A stretch of DNA of 64,000 bases from Arachis hypogaea (GCF_003086295.3 NC_092038.1:105493837-105557836), one strand, 5' to 3'. Counted from the first letter of the stretch, positions 35,813 through 49,641 are shown. Notes: generated from the letters alone by a model not told the origin. Made by a program: numbers and translations.

Positions 35813-38800
35813 TATAAAACCCGAGAGATTAGTAAATAATTAGTTTATAAATTAATTATTAATTTAAAAATTAGAAAATAAAATTTTAGAGTTTAATGTG
35901 GTAGAATTAATTAAAATATAAATTTTGACACCATTTTTAAATAAATCGGCCCAAGATTGGGCCGAACAGACCGAACTAGGCAAACCGGGCCCAAGGTCCA
36001 ATCTTAACACTTAATAAAGATGCCTTCAGTGATCTTCTCTCTACCTCAAATACAATTCATGCTGGAAGCTTCAAGAGAGGGAAGAAGAGAGTTCCAAAAC
36101 ACAAACCCTCACTTCCATAATCAAATTTTTATAACTTTTGATTTGAAGCTCCGATCATCGCACCATTTACGGCCACGCGTTCGCGGCGGCGAGCTCTACA
36201 AATCCCAGTTATTGGTTAGGTAAGGAAGTCACATTTTCTTCCTCAATTTTCCCATTTCATTTTTGAAAATGCTTGGGTTTTGGTATTGAGATTTTGTGTA
36301 ATTTCGGTGTTTAGGATCAAATTAACTTGGTGGACTTGCCAAGTCTTGTCCCAATTTTCTGTTGGTAAGGTGAAAATCTTAGAACCCTAGTTAATTCTTT
36401 AATTTTGTGTGTTGGGTATTAAGTTTTGGATATATACATATATATATGTATATATATATGTGGTAATATGAATTAGGTATGTATATTTGTAAATTGGAGC
36501 TTGGTTGTATACATTGGAGGCTTGGTGGAGTTTGGGAGACTTCGCCTTAGAGATTTTGATCCTTTGGGGGCTGTGTTTGGTGCCTTTGTGGTGTCTCGGG
36601 TAATACGTGGAACTCGGCCAGGGTATGGTTTAGGTTTCGCGTATTTAATATATAATGTTATGTGAAAACTTAGGCTAGTTGACTATAAGGTAGGAATGAA
36701 TGGATGAGCATGTAAATTGTTTAGTGCTTAGTGATAAATGTTGAGTTTGGCTTATTGCTGATATTGGTGTTGGATTACTAAGCGATGAATTATTGATGCT
36801 GGCTAAGGTAAAGGAATGAATATGAATTTGTGGTTATATGTTGGTGAATATTGTGACTAAAGTAATGAATTTTAGGTATGAGATTATGTATATATTGAGG
36901 AATAACTGATTGAAGTAGGTTGTGGATGGTTTTGGCAATATAAATGGTATATGGCTATATTAAATATATGTAATGGAAGTATGACTTGAGTTTGGTTTTA
37001 AGGAAAATGGAGGTTTGAAGGTTTTTGTGTAAAACTGATTTTTAGTCAAACTTCGGCGAGCCATAACTTGGCTTCTAGATCCATAAAAGGTTTCAAATTT
37101 GTTTTATATAAAAGTTGGGTCCGTGAAGTTTACGCCATTCGAAGAGCGGAAGAAAAATGATTTAAAACAAAAAAGTTATGGGCGTCGAAAGTTCGGAGTG
37201 CAAACTGAAAATTCTACAGCATTCAGCATTTTTGCTGTTCTGCATAAGCTTGCGTACGCGACCATCTACATGTGAGCGACCAACCTTTTCGGGTTGGGCA
37301 TCTCGCGTACGCGAGCAAGGTACTTGTGCATGCGAGGAAGGAAAAAGTACGCCCACGCGTACGCGTGGCCCACTCGTACGCGTGACCTTTTAGTAATGCA
37401 CTCGCACGCGTACGCGTGGCCCACACGTATGTGTTGCCCCTGTTTCAACAAAATGGGATTTTGTATTTTAAACTTCTAAACTTCTATTTTCATTCCTTTA
37501 GCCCTAGATATTATTTTTAAGCCTAGTAATAGAATGAAGTTAAGAAATTGTGGTAATTTTGAGATGAAAAAAGATTTTTAAAAGGTAATAAGTGGTTAGA
37601 GAATATGTTATTTGATTGATAAAGATGACGAAAGTGGTGTGTGAGGCAATTAAGAGAGGAATATGTAATTGAGAGTGAGGTCTGAGAGAAATGATGAAGT
37701 TAATTAATTGGGAATAATGGAACATATGATAAATGATTAAGTGGCTATGATTTATTGAGGAAGTGCGGTAGTGTTGTGTGTATGCCAAAGATGCATATGT
37801 GAGCTAAAGATTGAACATTATTGAGCTTGGGGTGTTGTCTCCCCCATCTCAGCTTGGGGCATTGTTTCCCCTATGTCAGCTTGGGGTGTTATTCCCCCAT
37901 GTCAGCCTAGGATTCGTCCCATGAATAATATTGAGCGTGGGATATTGTCTTTCCCATGTCAGCTTGGGATTCATCTCATGAATAATTTTTAGCTTGGGGT
38001 GTTGTCTCCCCTTGTCAAGCTTGGGATCCTACCCATGGTTATTATTGAGCTTAGGGTGTTGACTCCCCTATGTCAGCTTGAAATTCTTTTCATGGTTAAT
38101 TTCATACCGTTATCTACCAGGACATGTCGGGCTGACTACGTAACCGACAGTTGATATCAACAGCCATAGGACAGGCATATATCATGTGCATATTATTTGT
38201 TTTGCTTGCTTGTGAACTATATGGGATTGCCTACGTGTTTATAATCTGTTATTTGTTATGATTGTTATCTGTACTACATGTAAACTACTTGTGTTTGCCT
38301 TGTTTTGCTTGTTTGTCTGTTCAACTCATAGGAGATAGAGGAATGAGGGGAAAGTGGGAAATTTTAGTGTATAGGTTAAGTTGAGAATCTTTAGACGACC
38401 ACCTATTTATGACTTCTGTTTTTAGCTATTTAAGCTTTAACTCTGAGTTTCGGCGTTCTAGGATTGCCTCTAGCATTCCAAGGACCTTATATCTTATATG
38501 CGTGGCACCTTTACTATGCCGAGAACCTTCGGTTCTCATTCCATACTGTGTTTCTTGTTTTTCAGATGCAGGTCGACAGGCACCTCGGTAGGCGTCTGGA
38601 GTTTTTGCAACGAAGTGGTTTCCATTTGGGTTTTCCTTGTTCTTTTGATATTTTGATATGTATATATATGTATTAGACTCTCCTCATGTGTATATTACTA
38701 CTTTGCTATTGTACCTCCTAGAGGTTTTATAGAGAACTAGGGCTTTTAAACATGTTCCTTTGGGCTTAAGGTTATATATTTGTTTGTGAATATCTCTCCA

Positions 38801-39095
38801 GCCAGCCTTAGCTTCGCAGGCTGAGTTAGGAGCTTATTATTTTGTATCTTTGACTCCCTGCTCTTACTTTCTATATATTTAGGTTTATGAATCTTAGTTT
38901 TTTTCGTACGCAAGTTCTCCGTTCACGTGAGAGTTATGACTTTTGTTTTAAACTTTTCTTCACAGGCTCCTCAATATAAATTCCTGTCAACTATTATTAT
39001 TATATATTTATACATTTTTACTTTTAGAGGATGTAATACCTTACCACTTTAGTTTTATGACTTAAGCATAAGACTCTGTGTGGTAGGGTGTTACA
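35813..39095 (+). repeat. 3' LTR of gypsy-A
   Basis: 3,283 bp. The extra length over the 5' LTR is mostly additional units of the gagcttggggtgtt tandem array (37817-38104). The CpG-rich cluster is at about 37250-37440. Confidence 0.9.
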
Positions 39096-41330
39096 GGGGC
39101 TAGTGTTAATTTAAATGCTTGCTGAAGGTTTAAGGAGTGATATCAGAATGTTGGCTTATTGATGAGAAGTTTGTCGGATCTAAATATACTTGGAAGGAGC
39201 CTTAATGGGAGGGCTTAACGACCATATTCAAAAGGTATAATTAAGTTCTATATAATGTTGCGTGGAGAATCAGATTTATGAGACAAATGTTGAGGTGTTA
39301 ACAAATACCAATTTGAAACACCATATAATCTTAATTAACACTAATAATTTCATAATGAAAAGAGATAAGAAAATACCTTTTAGATACGAGGCCATATGGA
39401 ACTACCATATGGAGTTTTAAGATTGCATTAAAAAAATTGAAACACCACAACATATTTGAATGCTTCCTTAAAATCACTGACAAGTGGTCTTATAAGATGG
39501 AATACAGAGACTTTTGGCAACATCAATAAAGAAAAGGGGAGCTCATGATGAGAATTAGAGGAATTCAGAGGAGCTAAAGCTATGGAAGAAACATATTTTT
39601 GGAAGATCTTGAGAGACAATTCAACAAAGAATTATGAGATATTCTCAACAAAAATTCAACAAAGAATTATGTGACTGCAAAAATTCCGAAATAAGTGGAT
39701 TGTGGATGGAGATTGTAATACCCGCTATTACCATACTAAAACTATAATTAGAAAAAGGAAAAATAGAGTTGTGAAGCTAAGAAAGACTGATGGTGTGTGG
39801 GAAGAAAAGCTAGAGGAGCTAGTAAAAATGGCAGTGAGCTTTCTTAAAAACCTATATAAAGAAGAGTTGATGGAACACCACTATCCTTAATCTAAAAGTT
39901 TTTATCTTGAGCTGAAAGAGAACTTAAAGAAGAAGATTATTAAAAGACCCTGCAGAGAGGAAATTAAAGAAGTTTTTTTCTTAATTATTTCACTTAAAGC
40001 ACCTGGATATGATGGATTTCCAACATCATTTTACAAGAAGAAATGGGAGATTTTACAAAAAAGTTGTGTCAAAATTATGCAACAAATTTAGGAAGATCTC
40101 AACAACATTAAGATATATAATTAGACACTCCTAACCCTAATAATGTGAATTCAAGGCCCCAAATTTATTGCCCAATTTATAATTATATCCTTCTGTAACA
40201 TAAGCTACAAATCCTTTACTAAAATTATAGTGAAAAGATTAAAGCATACCCTTGTGAACAAAATTTCTCCTTGCCAATCAAGTTTTATTTCAGAAAGAAA
40301 AATTCAGGATAATATCTTGATAGCAAAGGAGATGATGCATATAATGAAGAGAATCAAAGGAAGAAGGGAATTCGTGGCGATTAAATCTGGCTTTGAGAAG
40401 GTCTATGATCACTTAAGATGGAACAATTTCAAGAATTATCTACAAGACTATGATCTTCTCTATCACATAGTAAATTTCATTATGGAATGTGTCAGTTCAG
40501 TCTCATATAATCTTCTATGGAATAGAAAAAAACTGAAGACTTTAATACTACTCATGGCATAAGTCAAGGCGACCCCATTTCTCCCTATTTATATGTCATA
40601 GCCATGGAGAAGCTATCCCAAATAATAGAGAAAAATATAAGAGATAACTAATAAAAAATTATGAAGATAAGACATAATAGGCTAGAGATACTTCACCTGC
40701 TCTTTGCTGATGACCTCATCATCTGTACTGAGGCTAGCAGAGACCAGATCGAGATTGTGAAAAAAAATTATAGAGAACTTTTGCTAAGATTCAAGAATAA
40801 AAATCAATGAGGCTAAAATTGCAGTCGTCGTCCAGAATTGTGAAGAAGACAACTAGAAAAGCCATCATTGACTTTTGCAGATAAAAATAACAAAAATATG
40901 TTGGCAGATATCTTGGAGAAATAATTACAAACTAAACAAAAGAAAAAGAGATTCAGCAATATATTATAGAGGGTGAAGACGAAACTGAATGGGTGAAAAT
41001 CACAATGCCTAACTCTCGCTGGAAGAATGACATTGGCCAAAGCCTCTATCTCACCCATGGCATGCTATGAGATGCAACGCATTCGTATTCCAAATGGGGT
41101 ATGCAAGAAAATAGAGAAAGCACAGCAAAACTTTATTTGGGGATAAGAAAAATCAAAGAAGGGTACACTATGTCAATTGGGAGACGATATGCCTTCCAAA
41201 AAAGTATAGGGGACTAGATTTAAAAAATATGCAGTTAATAAATGATGCCTTTCTTATGAAAGATTTATGGAGGCTAATTTCAGAAGAGAAGTCACTAGCT
41301 TCCTAAGTTTTTCAGCGTCTTTTTGGAAGT
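39096..41330 (+). pseudogene. LINE2 ORF2 reverse transcriptase, decayed
   Basis: Continues the endonuclease frame cut at 31738 (GASVNL). Then DGDCNTRYYHTKTIIRKRKN at about 39702, SLKAPGYDGFPTSFYKKKW at about 39995, ISERKIQDNILIAKEMMH at about 40290, ISQGDPISPYLYVIAMEK at about 40560, and the catalytic FADDLIICTEA at about 40702. Many stops and shifts throughout. The reading ends at 41330 in ...FQRLFGS, where the Sirevirus-like element entered, and resumes at 51552. Confidence 0.88.
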
Positions 41331-43177
41331 TGATGGTTTCAGTGGCTAAGAGAAGGGGGGGTTGAATCTTAGCCCCCTTTTTCGAAAGCTAACACTTGCT
41401 GATTCTTGGAAGAGGCTTTTATGTTTTTGCTCGTCACTTGACACGAGCAACTTTGTTTTGTCTCGTCCCTTGCGACGAGACTTTTTGTTTTGTCTCGTCA
41501 CTTGGCACGAGATAATTCTGGCTTTTGCTCCTGTGTGGTAGAAAACAGAAATGGAGTAGAAAGAGAAGAAGATTGCACCCAGATATATCCTGGTTCGGCT
41601 GCTAAGTGCAGTGCAGCCTACATCCAGTCTCCATCACAAACATGATGGAATTTCACTATAATCAATCAGATTACAACTTGTAAAGTGCTAACCCAACTTA
41701 CAAGGGGATTCCCACAGAATCATGATACACAACATAGATGAACAAAGGACCTCTAAGACATCTATGGCTTTTTCTTTTAATTTTGCACTCTCTGCCTTTT
41801 TCCGCTCTATGGCTTTTTCATTACAAACCTCACTGTTTGCCTTTTTCCATGAGACTCAAGACATGACAAAATTAAACAGAAAAATTACAAAACATAATAC
41901 ATTGAAGGAGAAGAGAAATCTGTTAGCTCAGGTAGCTCTGAGAACTCTGTGCCTTGCACTCTCAAATCTTACTCCTTTTCACTCCTTGCTTCAAACAGTG
42001 GTTGTTTCCCCTTTTTAAAGAAACAGGAAAGCCTCCACACTTGAAGTCAAAACCGAACCAACTTTCTTCCTCCTTCAACAAACCGGTTCGGCCATTCAGA
42101 GAGAGAGGAGATAACCATGCATTAACCAACATGCAATTACCTCTAGTCCTTTCTTGATCATCAACCTTCATCAATCCGGGCTCTCCATCCTTGGTTTCCT
42201 CTCCAAGATGGATTTCTGGCCCTTGATGCCTCATGATGATGATGACTTCATCTGCTTCAAACTCTGCCTCCAACCATCACTTCGCCACTCTAGCTACTCC
42301 CTGTGGTGGTTGGTCAGATTCGAAGACAAGCCATGCTTCAAGAATCTCCCTCTTGGCCGAATCTTCTTCTTCCATTTTTGAGCATGAAAGGCTCAAGATA
42401 GCCTCACCAAATCTAACCACATTTGGTGAATATCTTAGCCACAGCTCACTTTTCTTTTTCTTTTTCGTGCCATCAACTCGATGGTCTTGTAGCTTGTCCT
42501 TCCCTTGCTTCGGTAGCTCCATTTTGATTTCAAGGAAGCCATTGTTTCCTGTGTATTAACCGAAGAGAGAAGAAGAAAGAGATGAGAGAGAAGAGAGAAT
42601 GTGAGGAAAAAGCAATTCAAAGTGATTAATCAATTTAATTAAAGATAGCTTGCTTTTTCTTCCCTGGGTGGCGTGTAAAGTTAATGCCATCAATCATGTC
42701 AAAGATACTCTCTCTCATATTTCCTATGCACTTATTAACTTTACTCTAATAAATTTTGAAATCCATCATGATGAGTAAAGGGGTTCCGTTGGAGCATGCA
42801 GTGCATAATCAAAGGAATAGATTTCTTTTGTTAAGTGAATAAAATAATATTGTGCCCCAATTCCTTTTTATTTCGGACCAAGCATTTTTGGTCTCATACC
42901 AAGACCTTCAATTGGGCTTGTTATCACAATTGCTAGCCCATTTAATAAAACACTTGTTTCAGCCACCATCCCCAAATAATTTTAACACCAAGGCTGAATG
43001 TTGATTTTATTGGGCTTGGGATCTCTTCTTTTCATTTCGGCCCAAATATAAAATCTGCACAACAAAATTATTAATTAGGCAAATATAAATTAAGATCTAA
43101 TTAATAATTTTGTAATTAAGTATTTTAATAATGTTTGTTCATCATCAATATTAAATAAGAGTTTTCCAAACTCATCA
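41331..43177 (-). repeat. 3' LTR of Sirevirus-like element
   Basis: 1,847 bp, nearly identical to the 5' LTR. On the - strand it begins TGATGAGTTTGG after a polypurine tract and ends CTGAAACCATCA. Confidence 0.95.
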
Positions 43178-44740
43178 ATCTCCCCCTTGATGACAAACAT
43201 TATTAAAATTGAAATGGAAAGAAATTTAAAGATTGAGTAAGGAATACTCCCTTTGATTTTTAATTTCTCCACCTTTCAAAATGTCACATGGCTCCCCCTT
43301 AATATATGCTATTTTACCAAGGGAAGCACTAACTTGTAACATTTAAAATCAAGCTTCAAGTAACAATGTTATTTAGCCGATTTTACAATGCTAAATTGCT
43401 TGATTTATGAGCAGTTTTAATTGATAATCAAAACTCATTTGATATCATAACTGATTTACTGCTCAAACAACAAAAAGTTTCCAAAATATTTTTCAAACAT
43501 TTTCCTGTTTAGGATATCAGAGCAAATCAACATGATGAAAAATATTTGAAGACCAAAACAAGGCAGTTTTTATACGTTACACAATTTAAAGGAACTGCCA
43601 AAAATAAAGTCAAAACAGTAATCATTATATCAAGGTACAACAAATGCTTCATAATTACAATCAACAATCAACCAAGCATTTTACCAAGATAAACATTACA
43701 CAATCAGCAGCAATAATGATAAAACAAGTGCATTATCAAGCAAGCATAAACAAGAGTGATCATGAATTCTCAAAAGAGTTTCATCCCCTATTTTCCATTT
43801 TCAATTTTCAGCTATTTTCTCCCCCTTTTGGCATCAAGGGGCACTGCAAAATAAATGAAATCAACATACCAAACAGCAGAATATTTGTTTTTCACCAAAA
43901 CACAATGGTCCAGAGTATCCAAGTACAATACCTAAAACAAGACAGCAAAAACTGTGTACAAACTCTAAATGATTCCTAAAAGATGAAAATTTTCAAACAC
44001 CTTAATAAAATTCCATATCACACATGCATTTGAGCAAATAAATTTATCAATGATAATCAAAGCTCAAGTCAAAATTAATCCATAAAGTGCTCAAAACAGA
44101 GCCAGATCAGAGCATAAAACAGAGCGAAGCAGGTCTGCAAAATAGTGCAACAAATCAATGAAACATAACAGTTTCAATTCAGCCTTTTTTCTCTTTTCCT
44201 CCCCCTTTTGTCATCAAGGAGGGACCCTGCAAAGCAATGCAATCCATAATAATTCAAGCATAAAACAAAACAGCATCGAGTTAAGTTTGGTACAGTCATG
44301 AAAATAGTTTCCTTGAGTCAAATACACATGGAGCAAAATAACAAAGCATTCAGCAGCAGCAACAGGTAACCAAAACTCAACATGTTCAAAAAATATTTCC
44401 TGCCAAACAATTCAATCAAGCAAAAATATCCAGCAACATAAAGTTCAACCAACATATCAGATCAAATAAAATTGGCAGGCAATAAACATCAAAAAATTCA
44501 GAGTATCATTAGATCAGTCACTCCCTATTTCTACTATCCTCCCCTCTTAAGATATGATGTGATAAGACCACAAAAAAAATGATGAACTAACAAAACGGTC
44601 AGTAGTGGGGTCAAAGAGATTCAGTGGGGCCCATAGGAATTAAATTCTGCGTTGCCTCCCCCTTGACCACAGCTCATCCATTATGCCATTTATTTTCATC
44701 TCGTCCAAACCTACGAGCAAAACAGAACAGAGTCCTATAT
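43178..44740 (-). other. long 3' region of Sirevirus-like element with PPT-like motifs
   Basis: About 1.56 kb between the pol stop and the 3' LTR with no credible env-like ORF. Read on the + strand, runs of tccccctt occur at about 43181 (the functional PPT), 43293, 43821, 44201 and 44656, usually next to ttg(a/g)tgac or ggcatcaa. On the - strand these are gatgacaaaagggggag-like repeats, a Sirevirus hallmark (family knowledge). Confidence 0.75.
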
Positions 44741-47700
44741 TCACAGATTTTCAATGAAGCTTAAATCACACATTCCCAAACTTTTTCTCAATGTACAGAA
44801 TCTGTCTTCACAGAGAGGTTTTGTAAAAATATCAGCAATTTGGTCTTCAGATTTTACAAATTGAATATCAATAGTACCCTTTTGCACATGTTCCCTAATA
44901 AAATGATATTTTATCTCAATGTGCTTAGTTCTTGAGTGCAGAACAGGGTTTTTTGAAATGTTTATAGCACTCATATTATCACAAAATAAGGGTATACTAT
45001 TGATTTTTAATTTGTAATCTTCCAATTGTGTTTTTAACTAAATTAATTGTGAGCAACAAGCAGATGCGGAAACATATTCGGCTTCAGCAGTGGATAGAGC
45101 CACTGTGGCTTGTTTCTTGCTTGACCACATGTTGAGTGAGCTTCCAAGGAAGCAACACATGCCGGAGGTGCTCCTCCTATCCACCCGATCTCCCGCATAA
45201 TCTGCATCACAAAAACCTACTGCACAAAAGTCATCAGATTTAGGATACCATAACCCATAATTGCAAGTTCCCTTAATGTATCTAATGATGCGTTTAACGG
45301 CTGTGAGGTGGGATTCTTTTGGATGAGATTGAAATCTTGAACAAACACCCACACTTTGGACTATATCTGGTCTAGAGGATGTAAGGTACATGAGTGAACC
45401 TATCATTCCTCTATACCTTGTTTCGTCCACATCTTGGCCATCATCATCCTTTTCAAGTTTAGTATTGGGATGCATAGGAGTGCCCATTGATTTGGAATTT
45501 TCTAGGCCAAACTTTTTGATAAGTTCTTTTGCATATTTTCCTTGGTGAATAAAAGTACCACTAGGAGTTTGCTTAATTTGGAGGCCAAGAAAGTAAGCTC
45601 TCCCATTAAACTCATCTCAAACTCACTAGTCATGAGTTTTCCAAACTCTTCACACAAGGAGATATTGGCCGAACCAAATACAATATCATCAACATAAACT
45701 TGAACAAGAAGGATATCATCATTAGATGTCTTAATGAATAAGGTAGTGTCGGTGGTTCCCCTATGAAAATGATTTTCCAACAAAAAGGCACTAAGCCTCT
45801 CATACCAAGCTCTTGGAGCTTGTCTAAGACCATAAAGAGCCTTAGTTAATTTAAAAACATGATTTGGAAATTCTTTATGTTCAAAACCGGGGGGTTGAGC
45901 CACATACACTTCCCTATCAATAAAGCCATTAAGGAATGCACACTTAACATCCATTTGAAACATTTTGAAACCCTTATGGGCAGTATAGGCAAGAAGCAAC
46001 CTAATTGCTTCCATTCTAGCTACCGGAGCAAAAGACTCATCAAAATCAATACCCTCTTCTTGATCGTAACCTTGGGCCACTAATCTAGCCTTGTTACGAA
46101 CAACTTGTCCATCCTCACCAAGTTTATTCTTAAAAACCCACTTAGTACCCGTTACCTTCTTACCATCCGGATGAGGTACTAGAGTCCAAACCTTATTCTT
46201 GTCAAATTGAGCAAGCTCCTCTTGCATTGCTTTGACCCATGATGGATCTTCAAGGGCTTGTTTGACATTGTTGGGCTCTATTTGTGACAAGAGAGCAAGA
46301 TTGCTAGGTTCGGTTGGCCTTTTGGTGGATGATCTTGTTGTTACACCTTGAGAGGGATCACCAATGATGAAGTCATGAGGATAACCCTTCATAGACTTCC
46401 ATTCTCTAGGCTTTCGGACAGGTGTTGAGCTTTGATGAACTTCTGGTGGTCTCACTGTTTCAGTTTCTCGTCCCTGCTCAGGAGATAAATCGGAAGTTTC
46501 TCCTTCAATCTGACGAGACAAAACTGGATTGGCAGATTCTTCATTCTGGACAGATTTGGGATTTTCTTTGCTTATTTCAGCTCCTTCTCCATCTGAATCA
46601 TTATCTATCACAGTACTGGGAATTAAGTTAGAATCACAAAAAGTAACATGTATGGATTCCTCTATTGTCCTATGTTCCTTGAGATAAATTCTATAAGCCT
46701 TGCTTGTGGTGGAATATCCAACAAACATTCCTTCATAGGATTTTGGATCAAACTTTCCAAGATTTTCTTTATTATTAAGCTCAAAGCATTTACATCCAAA
46801 AACATGAAAATACTTAAGATTTGGAGGGGTTCCTTTCCATAGCTCATAAGGAGTTTTCTTTAACCCTTTTCTAATGATTGTTCTATTCAAAATATAACAT
46901 GCTGTGTTCACAGCTTCAGCCCATAAAAATTTAGGAATTTCATTCTCACATAGCATGGCCCTAGTCATTTCTTGAAGGCTTCGATTCCTTCTTTCAACCA
47001 CCCCATTTTGTTGGGGTGTTCTAGGGCATGAGAAATTATGAGAAATCCCTAAGTCATCACAGAATTTTTCAAAATCTTGATTTTCAAATTCTCTTCCATG
47101 ATCACTTCTTAAATGGGCAATTTTCAAATCCTTTTCATTTTGAATTTTCTTACAAAGGGTGGAAAAAGCATAAAACGCATCATTCTTATGAGCAAGGAAA
47201 AGTACCCAACCGAATCTAGAGTAATCATCAACCACAACAAGGCCATAATGTTTACCTCCCAAACTTTGAGTTCTAGTAGGACCAAAAAGATCAATATGTA
47301 ACATTTCCAATGGCCTTTTGGTTGAGATTCCATCTTTTAATTTAAAAGAGGATTTTACTTGTTTGCCCAATTGGCAAGCATCACAAGTAAGATCCTTATC
47401 AAACTTGATGTTTGGAATTCCTCTAACCAAATTCCTTTTGACTAGCTTAGAAATTTGGTACATGCTAGCATGTTCCAACTTTCTATGCCAAAGCCATTTT
47501 TCAGATTCAAAAGAGGTGAAGCATGTTACATTTTGTTCCTTTAAATCCTCAAGAGTTAATCCATACACATTATTGCATCTTTTAGCTTCAAATAAAACAT
47601 CCCCAGTTTTCTCACAAACAACCAAACAAACAAACTTCTTAAAGATAACATCAAAACCTAAATCACACAATTGACTAACACTAAGTAAGTTATGTTTCAA

Positions 47701-47886
47701 ACCATTTACAAGAAGCACATCATTTACACAAGAAGAAAAGTTTTTACCAACTTTCCCAACAGCCACTATTTTTCCTTTTGCATCATCACCAAAGGTAACA
47801 AGTCCTCCATCATATTCATCAAGCTTTATGAAGAAGGTTGTCTTCCCGGTCATATGCCTAGAGCATCCGCTATCCATGTACCACAC
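44741..47886 (-). pseudogene. pol: Sirevirus-like pol, frameshifted, with one TAG
   Basis: First open part 47886-45502: protease [15 protein letters not shown]-pre-integrase ([19 protein letters not shown]); integrase with D in LHIDLFGP, D in RSDHGREF and E in NGVVERRN; reverse transcriptase with YVDDIVFGS at about 45695. A small deletion at about 45591-45600 (length 1 mod 3, possibly a lost TTTC repeat) shifts the frame just after GELTF. The second part, 45487-44741, carries the C-terminal RT and RNase H region (DADYAGDRVDRRSTSG; DNMSAINISKNP; DIFTKPL). It is interrupted by TAG at 45040-45038, where relatives have tryptophan (inference). Otherwise the protein is very well preserved. Confidence 0.9.
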
Positions 47887-47929
47887 ATTTTCCTTTTTCT
47901 TGGATGCTAGGCAAGCCTACAAAATAAAC

Positions 47930-49641
47930 TCAAGTGACCTTAGGTATCCAAATTTTCTTGGATCCTTTCACGTTAAACCATCTCTTGTGTCCCAGATCAT
48001 TATAATCAAAAACAACTTTGTAAACTTTGTCACCAACCATTCTTTCACCAAAGAAGCATTGAACTGGAAAATGACCACTTCGGTTACATAGTCTACAAAA
48101 TCTTGGAGTTGCTGTTTTGTTAAAGGGAGTTGGGTCTTGATACTTAACATCATTTGAAGATGAAGCAATGTTTTCAAAATGTGATTTTTTAGATTTATAA
48201 AAACCCAACCCAGCTTTATCATAAAGAGGTTTTTGACTAGCCAGGATTTGATTCAAATTTTTAGAACTTTGGGTGAACTTGGCTAAGTCTTCCTTAAGTC
48301 TTTTAACCTCTTTAAGCAACTCTTCATTTTGCTTAAAACAATTCACATACGCAAGAACAGAATGGTCACTTTCACAGCTTCTAACTTGGGCTTTTAACTG
48401 CTTATTCTCTTCTACGAGATCACAAGCAGTTTCGGCCTCTCTTAGTTTTTCTTTGAGAAAATCATTTTCAGCTTTAAGAATGAAGTTTTGTTGTTCAAGA
48501 TCTTGATTCTCAGTTAGAAAGCATCTTATTTTTCCAGAAAGATGGTCTATCATAAGATGAAGGTCTTCAGTGTTAGAGTTTTGAAATGATACCTGATCTA
48601 TCTCATTTGCCATGAGACAGGGCTGTGATTTAGTCTCAGACTCTTCATCATCATCATCTGAGTCATTTTCCAAATCTTCCCATGTGGCTATCAGTCCCTT
48701 CTTCTTCACTCTTTTCGGCTTTTCTTCCCTTTTCAACTTGGGACAATCAGATTTGAAATGACCCATTTCCTTGCAATTGTAACAAGTTACTTTGCTAAGG
48801 TCTTTCTTCATCCTCCTTGAGCTGCTGCCTTTGCCTTTGAGCTTTGCCATTTTCTTGAATTTTTTTGCAAACAACACAAACTCATTTTCAGAAGAGTTAT
48901 CACTGGATTCATCATCCAGAGGGTTAGTCACAGAAGAAAAAGCAATTCCTTTCTTTTTTGAATCTTTTTTCAAATAGGAGTTTTCAAAAGCAAGAAGATT
49001 TCCTCTCAAATCATCAAGTGTCATGGAATCTAAGTTACTACTCTCAGAGATAATTAAAGCTTTTGTTTCCCACTCTTTTGTGAGACATCTCAACACTCTT
49101 CTCACTAGCACAGATTCTGAATGTGTGATTCCAAGAGCATCTAAGCCAACAGTGATGATATTGAACCGTTCGAACAATTCATCAATGGACTCTCCTTCCT
49201 TCATTGCAAATATCTCATATTTCCTGTTTAACATGTCTGTCCGAGTCTTCTTCACAATGGTAGTTCCTTCATGAGTGATTTGAACTTGTCCCAAATTTCC
49301 TTTGCCGTTGTGCATCGTGATACTCGTCGATACTCCTCGAAGCTGATAGCACAGTTGAGCAGATTGGTTGCCTTGGCATTTAACTCCACCGTCTTCCTAT
49401 CTTCCTCGGTCCAGCTTGCTTCTGGTTTAAGAGAAACTACTCCTTGAGCATTTGTGGTAGTTGGAAATTTAGGACCTTCCAAGATGATCTTCCAAAGTCT
49501 GTAATCCACGGCTTGTACAAATATCTTCATCCTCTCCTTCCAATAGGTATAATTTTTCCCATTGAAGAGGGGAGGTCTGTTGCTTGATTGACCTTCAGCC
49601 AGATTGTATGATAACACATTTGTGCCACTGTTTTCTGCCAT
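47930..49641 (-). pseudogene. gag: Sirevirus-like gag, one frameshift
   Basis: ATG at 49641-49639 begins MAENSGTNVL and runs through the conserved N-terminal gag block (NRPPLFNGKNYTYWKERMKI). A one-base indel at about 49282-49284, after EIWDK, moves the frame; the second part (QITHEGTTIVKK, DELFERFN) continues to TGA 47932-47930. It carries two zinc knuckles: CYNCKEMGHFKSDC at about 48765 and CRLCNRSGHFPVQC at about 48090. A Glu/Leu/Lys-rich coiled-coil-like region lies between them (about 48240-48520). The step from this frame to the pol frame near 47890 needs another frame change, which may be normal for the family or a further lesion. Confidence 0.85.

Larger units (their letters stand above)
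31739..39095 (+). mobile_element. gypsy-A: Ty3/gypsy element with deleted interior
   Basis: Two direct repeats of 3,180 bp (31739-34918) and 3,283 bp (35813-39095), starting TGTAAAATCC / TATAAAACCC and ending GTGTTACA, flank only 894 bp. A tRNA-iMet-type primer site (tggtatcagag, 34922) follows the left LTR, and a purine run (ttagggggtagga) precedes the right one. The flanks agggt and ggggc are at best a decayed TSD. There is no protease, RT or integrase: a gag start like that of gypsy-B (ATGGCATCTCGTGGACG, then TGA) and nothing else recognisable. LTR divergence is clearly higher than in gypsy-B, so it is older. Non-autonomous or internally deleted. Confidence 0.9.

Noticed and set aside
41722..42620. 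Set of small open frames repeated exactly at 50096-50994
   Set aside because: They are in the two LTRs of the Sirevirus-like element; exact duplication reflects LTR identity, not gene conservation.
43644..43979. 111-residue + strand frame as an env-like gene
   Set aside because: It is antisense to the element, low complexity and without signal peptide or membrane segment.
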